From contig CAUEBO010000057.1 in NCBI GenBank assembly GCA_958454405.1, positions 1-16,563 on the forward strand: a stretch of 16,563 nt of DNA. The letters are read 5' to 3'. Below are positions 12,117 to 16,563 of this stretch, piece by piece. The notes under the pieces are model-generated. The model searched no databases, was not told the origin of the DNA, and saw only the letters and a program-made list of their open reading frames with translations. The position numbers and the translations under genes were made by a program. Position 1 is the stretch's first letter; every line of letters begins with the position of its first letter. The stretch is from an uncultured Eggerthellaceae bacterium. GTDB lineage: Bacteria; Actinomycetota; Coriobacteriia; Coriobacteriales; Eggerthellaceae.

Positions 12117-14432
12117 ATGGACAACCCCGACAACCGTCTCATCATCGTATCCAACCGCCTGCCCTACCGCATCGAACCAGACGAGCGGGAGGGCTTCGCC
12201 TTCACGTGCAGCGCGGGAGGCCTCGTCGCGGGACTGGAGCCGCTGCATGCGCAGCCGGGCAACGTGTGGCTGGGATGGGCCGACGAGCCCGCCGGTTTGG
12301 ACGAGGCGGGACGCGCGCGGTTCGAGCAGGCCCTGGCTGAGCGCGCCTGCGCGCCCGTGCGCCTGGACGAGCGCGATGCGGAGCTGTACTACGAGGGCTT
12401 TTCGAACTCCGCGCTGTGGCCGCTGTTCCACGGATTTCCCCAGCACACCCGCTTCGACGAGGAGGCGTGGGAGGCCTACGTGCGCGTGAACGAGCGGTTC
12501 CGCGACGCGGTGCTCGCGCTGGCGCGGCCCGGCGACACGGTATGGGTGCACGACTACCACCTCATGCTGCTGCCGTCGCTTCTGCGCGAGGCGCTGCCGG
12601 ACGCCACCATCGGCTTCTTCCTGCACATCCCCTTCCCCGACTATGAGACGTTCCGCATGCTGCCGTGGCGCCGCGAGCTCATGCGCGGCGTGCTGGGCGC
12701 GGACCTCGTGGGCTTCCACGCCTACGACTACGTGCGGCACTTCCTTTCCAGCTGCCGGCGCATCGTGGGCGTGGAGAACGAGAGCGGAACGCTGTTCGCG
12801 GACGGCCGGCTGGTGCAGGCCGACGCCTTTCCGCTGGGCATCGACTACGAGCGCTACCGCGCGGCCGCGCGCAAGCCCGTCGTGCGCCGCTTGGCGTCGG
12901 AGTTCGCGGAGGAGAAGGGACACGAGGGCTGCAAGGTCATGCTGTCGGTGGAGCGCCTGGACTACTCCAAGGGCATCCCCGAGCGCCTGCAGGCCTACGA
13001 CGAGTTCCTGGACCGTTACCCCGCTTGGCGTGGACGCGTGGTGCTGGTGCTGGTCACCGTGCCCTCGCGCGAGGGCGTGGCGTCGTACGCCGCGCTGAAG
13101 AAGCAGGTGGACGAACTGGTGGGCCTAGTGAACGGCAAGCATTCCACCATGGATTGGACGCCCGTGGACTACTACTACCGTTCGCTGCCGTTCGATCGGC
13201 TGGTCAGCCTGTACGCCGCGAGCGACGTCATGCTGGTCACGCCGCTGCGCGACGGCATGAACCTGGTATGCAAGGAGTATCTGGCCTGCCACGACGGAGG
13301 CGGCGGCGCGCTCGTGCTGTCCGAGATGGCCGGCGCGTCCTATGAATTGCACGAAGCGCTGACGGTGAACCCCTTCGACCGGGAGGGCATCGTGGAGGCC
13401 ATGCGGAAGGCCCTTGAGATGCCGGCCGACGAGCAGCGGCGGCGCAACGCTCCCATGCAGCAGCGCCTGGCGCGCTACACGTCCGAAAAGTGGGCGCGCG
13501 AGTTCCTGGACGCGGCCGCCGACGTGAAGCGGCGCCAGGCCGGCTTGAACGCCCATCTTCTGGGGCCGACGACGACGGAAGGGCTGCTCCGGGCGTTTCG
13601 CGGAGCCAGCAGGCGCGCGTTGCTGCTGGACTACGACGGCACGCTCATGCCGCTCTCCGACGATCCAGCCCTCGTGGCTCCCGATGCGCGACTGCGTGAG
13701 CTGCTGCGGCAGCTGGGCGCGGATCCGCGCACCGACGTGGCCGTGGTGTCGGGCCGGGACCGCTCCACGCTCGAATCATGGCTGGGCGATCTGCCGGTGG
13801 ACCTGGTGGCCGAGCATGGCATATGGTTCCGCAGCCGCGACGAGCGCACCTGGATGCTGGAGGAGCCGCTGAACGACGAGTGGAAGGCCTCCGTGCGCTC
13901 GGTGCTTGCCGGCTTCGTCGACCGCACGCCGGGATCGATGCTGGAAGAGAAGGACTACTCGCTCGTGTGGCATTACCGCATGTGCAGCCAGGAGCTTGCC
14001 GAGCGGCGCGTGATCGAGATGAAGAACGCGCTGGGCGACGGGCTTGCCGACCGCGGCATCGCGCTCATGGACGGGAACAAGGTGGTGGAGGTGAAGCCGC
14101 GCGGCGTGGACAAGGGGCATGCAGCCCACCGCTGGTTCCGCGATCCCGCCTACGAGTTCATCCTGGCCGCCGGAGACGACCGCACTGACGAAGACGTGTT
14201 CGAAGCTGCGCCTGCCGCGGCGTGGACCGTGAAGATAGGCGACGGGCCCACGAGGGCGCGGTTCGCCCTGAAGAACGCGGGCGAGATGCGCTCCCTGCTT
14301 GAGAGGCTGGCCGCTGCGTGCGCCAAGGAGGCCGCCGAGCCGGGCGCGATCGTCGCCGTCGCAGGCGGCCGGGACATGCTGCGCGCGCCGGCAGAGGCCC
14401 TGCCGCGCACGCGAGCCCTCGCACGGGCATAG
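12117..14432 (+). CDS. otsAB: Fused trehalose-6-phosphate synthase/phosphatase
   Basis: The 771-residue protein joins two trehalose-pathway enzymes. Residues 1-470 are a GT20 glycosyltransferase (OtsA): SNRLPYR (12-18), GGL (34-36), VWVHDYHLMLLPSLLRE (142-158), HIPFPDYETFR (170-180), R280 and K285 in SVERLDYSKGIPERL, and TPLRDGMNLVCKEY (375-388). It makes trehalose-6-phosphate from a nucleotide-glucose and glucose-6-phosphate. Residues 495-735 are a HAD-type phosphatase (OtsB): nucleophile D505 and D507 in DYDGTLMP, VVSGRD, EHGIWFR, and AGDDRTDEDVF (685-695), which removes the phosphate. ATG 12117 has AAGGTGG upstream; an open frame reaching back to 11907 is excluded because it would span the promoter. 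Trehalose is typically an osmo- and desiccation protectant. The symbol is descriptive of the fusion. Confidence 0.94.
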   Translation: MDNPDNRLIIVSNRLPYRIEPDEREGFAFTCSAGGLVAGLEPLHAQPGNVWLGWADEPAGLDEAGRARFEQALAERACAPVRLDERDAELYYEGFSNSALWPLFHGFPQHTRFDEEAWEAYVRVNERFRDAVLALARPGDTVWVHDYHLMLLPSLLREALPDATIGFFLHIPFPDYETFRMLPWRRELMRGVLGADLVGFHAYDYVRHFLSSCRRIVGVENESGTLFADGRLVQADAFPLGIDYERYRAAARKPVVRRLASEFAEEKGHEGCKVMLSVERLDYSKGIPERLQAYDEFLDRYPAWRGRVVLVLVTVPSREGVASYAALKKQVDELVGLVNGKHSTMDWTPVDYYYRSLPFDRLVSLYAASDVMLVTPLRDGMNLVCKEYLACHDGGGGALVLSEMAGASYELHEALTVNPFDREGIVEAMRKALEMPADEQRRRNAPMQQRLARYTSEKWAREFLDAAADVKRRQAGLNAHLLGPTTTEGLLRAFRGASRRALLLDYDGTLMPLSDDPALVAPDARLRELLRQLGADPRTDVAVVSGRDRSTLESWLGDLPVDLVAEHGIWFRSRDERTWMLEEPLNDEWKASVRSVLAGFVDRTPGSMLEEKDYSLVWHYRMCSQELAERRVIEMKNALGDGLADRGIALMDGNKVVEVKPRGVDKGHAAHRWFRDPAYEFILAAGDDRTDEDVFEAAPAAAWTVKIGDGPTRARFALKNAGEMRSLLERLAAACAKEAAEPGAIVAVAGGRDMLRAPAEALPRTRALARA

Positions 14433-14540
14433 GGAAGCCGAGCGGCGCGCATGCGCGCGGAGAGGCAGTCGTTGCGATCGGCGGCAGGAAGCGGCGATAC
14501 GAGCACAAGCGGTCCTTTCGCCGAAGGATGCGGTCGCGCA

Positions 14541-14564
14541 AGGCGATTGCGGAATGCATCGCCT
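14541..14564 (+). terminator. Weak terminator-like hairpin after otsAB
   Basis: AGGCGATTGC (14541-14550) pairs with GCATCGCCT (14556-14564) with a single bulged T around a 5-nt loop, followed by GCCCTTCT. It sits between convergent genes. The T tract is poor. The remaining 14433-14540 stretch contains only a self-complementary GC palindrome (14445-14458). Confidence 0.4.
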
Positions 14565-14570
14565 GCCCTT

Positions 14571-14987
14571 CTAACGGCAACGACCGTCCTGCAGCTCGGC
14601 GATAACCTCGGCGAAGCCCTCCGCGCGGGCGCGGGCCAGCAGGCCGTCCTTCGCGTTGCGCGACAGGCGCTTGAAGCGGTACTCGGCGCTCATGGCCTCG
14701 TGTTTCGTGTCGAAACGGGCTTGGGCGACCACCTCGACGGGCGTGCGGCTGCGCGTGTACTTCGCCCCCTTGCCGGCGTTGTGCGCACGCACCCGCTGCT
14801 CCACGTCGTTCGTGTAGCCCGTGTAAAGCGTGCCGTCGGCGCAGGCCAGCACGTAGACGAAGAACGCGGGCGAATCGCTGGAAGAGGGCTCTTCGGAAGT
14901 CCCACGGCGCGCATCCCGAGGCCCCGCCGCCTTGCCGTCTTCGGGAAGAGACGCGTCTGAACCGGACGACGGCTCTCTCACGCCCAC
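14571..14987 (-). CDS. GIY-YIG domain protein, UPF0213 (YhbQ-like)
   Basis: Residues 42-112 form a small GIY-YIG nuclease-like domain of the UPF0213 type: VYVLACADGTLYTGYTND (44-61), the catalytic-type Arg in EQRVRAHN (R65), KYTRSRTPVEVV (76-87) and the metal-binding-type Glu in SAEYRFK (E102). Free-standing members are about 80-100 residues and are thought to act on nucleic acid; their role is poorly known. About 38 Ser/Asp/Pro-rich residues precede the domain. Start GTG 14987 overlaps the end of the nuclease gene by 10 nt; GTG 14981 (4-nt overlap) is equally possible, and no ATG is available, so translation is probably coupled to the upstream gene. It converges on otsAB. Confidence 0.87.
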   Translation of the reverse strand: MGVREPSSGSDASLPEDGKAAGPRDARRGTSEEPSSSDSPAFFVYVLACADGTLYTGYTNDVEQRVRAHNAGKGAKYTRSRTPVEVVAQARFDTKHEAMSAEYRFKRLSRNAKDGLLARARAEGFAEVIAELQDGRCR

Positions 14988-15625
14988 TTGTGCGTCACAC
15001 CTCTGCCCTCTTCGGCAGCTTCATCGCCCCACCGCTTGAACAGATCATAGAGCGTCGTGTCGGGCTTGTACCGTTTGGCCTGGGCGTAGCCGTCGCGCAC
15101 GAGGATGGCGTTGAGCATCTTGCGTGCGATCTCGCCCTCATCCGACGGGTCGTCCGGCTGCTCGAGCCACACGTAGCGCAGCAGACGCCCGTATTTGTCG
15201 GTGTCGGACGCGTCTCGCGAAAGCCACACCGTTTGCCCTGGCGAAACGAGGGATTTCACGTAATCGGACGCGATGACGCCCTCCTTGCAGTTGCGCGATG
15301 CATCGGGAGCGACGCTCTCTGGAGTGTCCATGCCGACCAGGCGCACCGTTGCGTTGTCGTTGCCGGGAATCTTCACCTTGAGCGTGTCTCCGTCGACGAC
15401 GCGGACGATTTCGGCTTGCTGGATCGCCTCGTCCGACGATGCCGCCGAATCGGTTCGGACAGCCTGATCCGCCGCGGGGCCCGCCGTGCCGGCAGCCCCG
15501 CTTCCGGAGGCCTCGATCCACCCGCATGCGACCGACACAGCCAACACGGCTGCAAGCAGCAGCGCGGCCAGCGGATGCTTCCGCATGAGGCGCCCGAGCG
15601 CACGCTTCGCTTGCCGCCGTTCCAA
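14978..15625 (-). CDS. Exported thermonuclease-like (SNase) protein
   Basis: The 215-residue protein has a basic N-terminus, a hydrophobic segment (about 18-34, HPLAALLLAAVLAVSVAC) and a linker, then a staphylococcal-nuclease domain (about 70-215). The residues corresponding to the S. aureus active site are all present: Asp in VDGDT, R95 in VRLVGMDTPE with the following Asp and Glu, and R147 in DKYGR. It should cut DNA or RNA in a calcium-dependent way outside the membrane. The cysteine after the hydrophobic segment (SVAC) is not a good lipobox, so lipidation is uncertain. TTG 15625 is proposed as start because AAAGGG lies upstream and because ATG 15667, 14 codons earlier, is inside the apparent -10 hexamer. 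TTG with an 11-nt spacer is unusual, and ATG 15583 is a further alternative. Confidence 0.85.
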   Translation of the reverse strand: MERRQAKRALGRLMRKHPLAALLLAAVLAVSVACGWIEASGSGAAGTAGPAADQAVRTDSAASSDEAIQQAEIVRVVDGDTLKVKIPGNDNATVRLVGMDTPESVAPDASRNCKEGVIASDYVKSLVSPGQTVWLSRDASDTDKYGRLLRYVWLEQPDDPSDEGEIARKMLNAILVRDGYAQAKRYKPDTTLYDLFKRWGDEAAEEGRGVTHKWA

Positions 15626-15665
15626 TGTTACGGATTCCCTTTCCTCGATCTGTTCGCGAGGATGC

Positions 15666-15671
15666 ATTATA
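15666..15671 (-). promoter_or_regulatory. -10 element of the SNase/GIY-YIG operon
   Basis: A perfect TATAAT lies on the minus strand with a predicted start near 15659. The upstream candidate ATG at 15667 would lie within it. No consensus -35 is visible; a GC inverted repeat occupies part of that region. Confidence 0.5.
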
Positions 15672-15678
15672 GTCCAAG

Positions 15679-15700
15679 CGGGGCAAGGGAGCGCGCCCCG
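15679..15700. repeat. Inverted repeat in the SNase promoter region
   Basis: CGGGGC (15679-15684) and GCCCCG (15695-15700) are separated by 10 bp and lie just upstream of the -10 element of the SNase gene, between it and the divergent adenine deaminase promoter. It is a possible operator. Confidence 0.3.
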
Positions 15701-15768
15701 CCCGAGACCCAATGGAGCGTCCCTCACGGCTCCGCGCGTGGCATTTGTGCGAAGCCGCCCACCAGCCC

Positions 15769-15797
15769 TCGACAGCCGCGCGCTTCCCGGCGAGAAT
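15769..15797 (+). promoter_or_regulatory. Candidate promoter of the adenine deaminase gene
   Basis: TCGACA (15769-15774, 5/6 to -35) and GAGAAT (15792-15797, 4/6 to -10) are separated by the optimal 17 bp. The predicted leader is about 48 nt. Confidence 0.4.
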
Positions 15798-15814
15798 GGC
15801 GCAAGCGGCCCATG

Positions 15815-15830
15815 GGCGCCCGACGGCGCC
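15815..15830 (+). promoter_or_regulatory. Leader hairpin before adenine deaminase
   Basis: GGCGCC (15815-15820) and GGCGCC (15825-15830) pair around a CGAC loop and are followed by GTCCTTT. The hairpin falls between the predicted start point and the AGGAG site (15841). It could be an attenuator-like element. It has none of the architecture of a purine riboswitch. Confidence 0.3.
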
Positions 15831-15851
15831 GTCCTTTCGAAGGAGCTCGGC

Positions 15852-16563
15852 ATGATCAACAACTTCTGCAAGAAGCCTCTCTGGGAATGCTCGCAAACGC
15901 TCGCCGCCGTGGCGCAGGGGCGGCAGCCCGCCGACACGGTCATCCGGGGCGCGCGGCTCGTGAACGTGTGCACGGCCGAGGTCCAGGAGGACATGGACGT
16001 GGCCATCGCCGAGGGGCGCATCGCCTATATCGGCGACGCCGACCACTGCATCGGCGGGGACACGCAAATCATCGAGGCGAACGGCCAGTGCATCGCGCCC
16101 GGGTTCCTGGACGGGCACATCCACGTGGAGTCGTCGATGATGGGCGCGGGCGAGTACGCGCGCGCCGTCGTGCCGCACGGGACCACGGGCATCTACTGGG
16201 ACCCTCACGAGATATGCAACGTGCTGGGACTCGAGGGCGTGAAGGTGATGGAGGAAGACGCCTTGCGCACGCCGCTCAAGGCCACGATAACCACCCCGTC
16301 GTGCGTGCCGGCCGTGCCCGGCTTCGAGGACACGGGGTCGTTCGTGGGGCCGAAGGACGTGGCCGAGACGATGGCGTGGCCGAGCGTGGTGGGGCTGGGC
16401 GAGATGATGAACTTCCCCGGCATCCTGGGCGGCACCGACCACGCGCACGGCGAGGTTGCCGAGACGCTGCGCGCCGGCAAGGTGGTGACCGGCCACTACT
16501 CCCTGCCGGAGACCGACCGGGGCCTGAACGCCTACGTCGCCTCCGGCGTGCGCTGCTGCCACG
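15852..16563 (+). CDS. ade: Adenine deaminase, 5' part (runs off the window)
   Basis: The frame is open for 237 codons to the window edge, so the gene is truncated by the window and not by mutation. It belongs to the amidohydrolase-type adenine deaminases, which convert adenine to hypoxanthine and ammonia in purine salvage. Signatures seen are TVIRGARLVNV (about 30-40), APGFLDGHIHVESSMM, with the metal-binding HxH, PHGTTGIYWDPHEICNVLG, TTPSCVPAVPGFEDTGS and GLGEMMNFPGILGG. AGGAG lies 6 nt before the ATG. The N-terminal 28 residues or so (MINNFCKKPLWECSQTL onward) precede the core domain, as in many homologues. The gene is divergent from the SNase/GIY-YIG operon. Related deaminases could share these motifs, but the DPHEI and SCVPA segments favour adenine deaminase. 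Confidence 0.92.
   Translation, partial: MINNFCKKPLWECSQTLAAVAQGRQPADTVIRGARLVNVCTAEVQEDMDVAIAEGRIAYIGDADHCIGGDTQIIEANGQCIAPGFLDGHIHVESSMMGAGEYARAVVPHGTTGIYWDPHEICNVLGLEGVKVMEEDALRTPLKATITTPSCVPAVPGFEDTGSFVGPKDVAETMAWPSVVGLGEMMNFPGILGGTDHAHGEVAETLRAGKVVTGHYSLPETDRGLNAYVASGVRCCH

Noticed and set aside
14445..14458. 14-bp GC palindrome as a terminator of otsAB
   Set aside because: There is no loop or T tract, and alternating GC runs are common in this genome.
15520..15535. Lipobox in the SNase signal sequence
   Set aside because: The residues before the cysteine are SVA, with Ser at the position that should be Leu or similar, so a lipoprotein call is not supported.
15804..15851. Purine riboswitch before adenine deaminase
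   Set aside because: The leader is under 50 nt and has none of the three-way-junction elements.
15138..16562. 474-codon minus-strand open frame
   Set aside because: It is antisense to adenine deaminase and an alternate frame of the SNase gene; it is rich in His, Arg and Ala as such shadows are.
1..16563. CRISPR array, insertion sequence, prophage or toxin-antitoxin locus
   Set aside because: No regularly spaced repeats, transposase, integrase or typical small overlapping gene pair was found.

Overview
The window is GC-rich chromosomal DNA from a bacterium that looks like an actinomycete of the Coriobacteriia (Eggerthella/Gordonibacter-like). That placement is an inference from base composition, protein character and gene mix; there is no marker gene here that proves it. 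Almost everything is housekeeping sequence with tight spacing. The exception is one conspicuously AT-richer segment at about 2950-4000.

Layout. 11-84: tRNA-Gly(UCC) with its terminator. 373-2856: a three-domain DNA ligase D (phosphoesterase, ligase, polymerase) without a Ku gene in view. 2914-4004: the AT-rich segment, holding a four-helix DUF2569-like membrane protein, a decayed reading frame interrupted by an amber codon, and a degenerate copy of a tRNA 3' end next to tRNA-Pro. 4005-5813 (minus strand): murI, rdgB and tRNA-Pro(UGG); the tRNA appears to have its own extended -10 promoter built into the rdgB stop codon. 5951-6436: a YbaK-type Cys-tRNA(Pro) deacylase. 6506-8194 (minus): a membrane-anchored L,D-transpeptidase. 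8541-8909: tmRNA (ssrA). 8986-11419 (minus): an operon of M42 aminopeptidase, smpB and an extremely acidic protein of unknown function. 11627-11908 (minus): a small basic-tailed hypothetical protein. 12117-14432: a fused trehalose-6-phosphate synthase/phosphatase. 14571-15625 (minus): an exported thermonuclease-like protein overlapping a GIY-YIG protein. 15852-end: the 5' part of an adenine deaminase.

Functional themes. Three loci serve trans-translation and peptide turnover: ssrA, smpB and, plausibly by co-transcription, the M42 peptidase. MurI supplies D-glutamate for peptidoglycan and the L,D-transpeptidase cross-links it. RdgB cleans the nucleotide pool, YbaK proofreads mischarged tRNA-Pro, and adenine deaminase salvages purines. 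LigD and two small nucleases act on DNA.

The points most worth a second look are the acidic protein encoded between smpB and ssrA, the tRNA-Pro promoter overlapping the rdgB stop, an internal ribosome-binding site that could release a stand-alone LigD polymerase domain, a probable leaderless murI transcript, and the AT-rich remnant beside tRNA-Pro. I did not find a CRISPR array, transposase, integrase or a clear new defence system.
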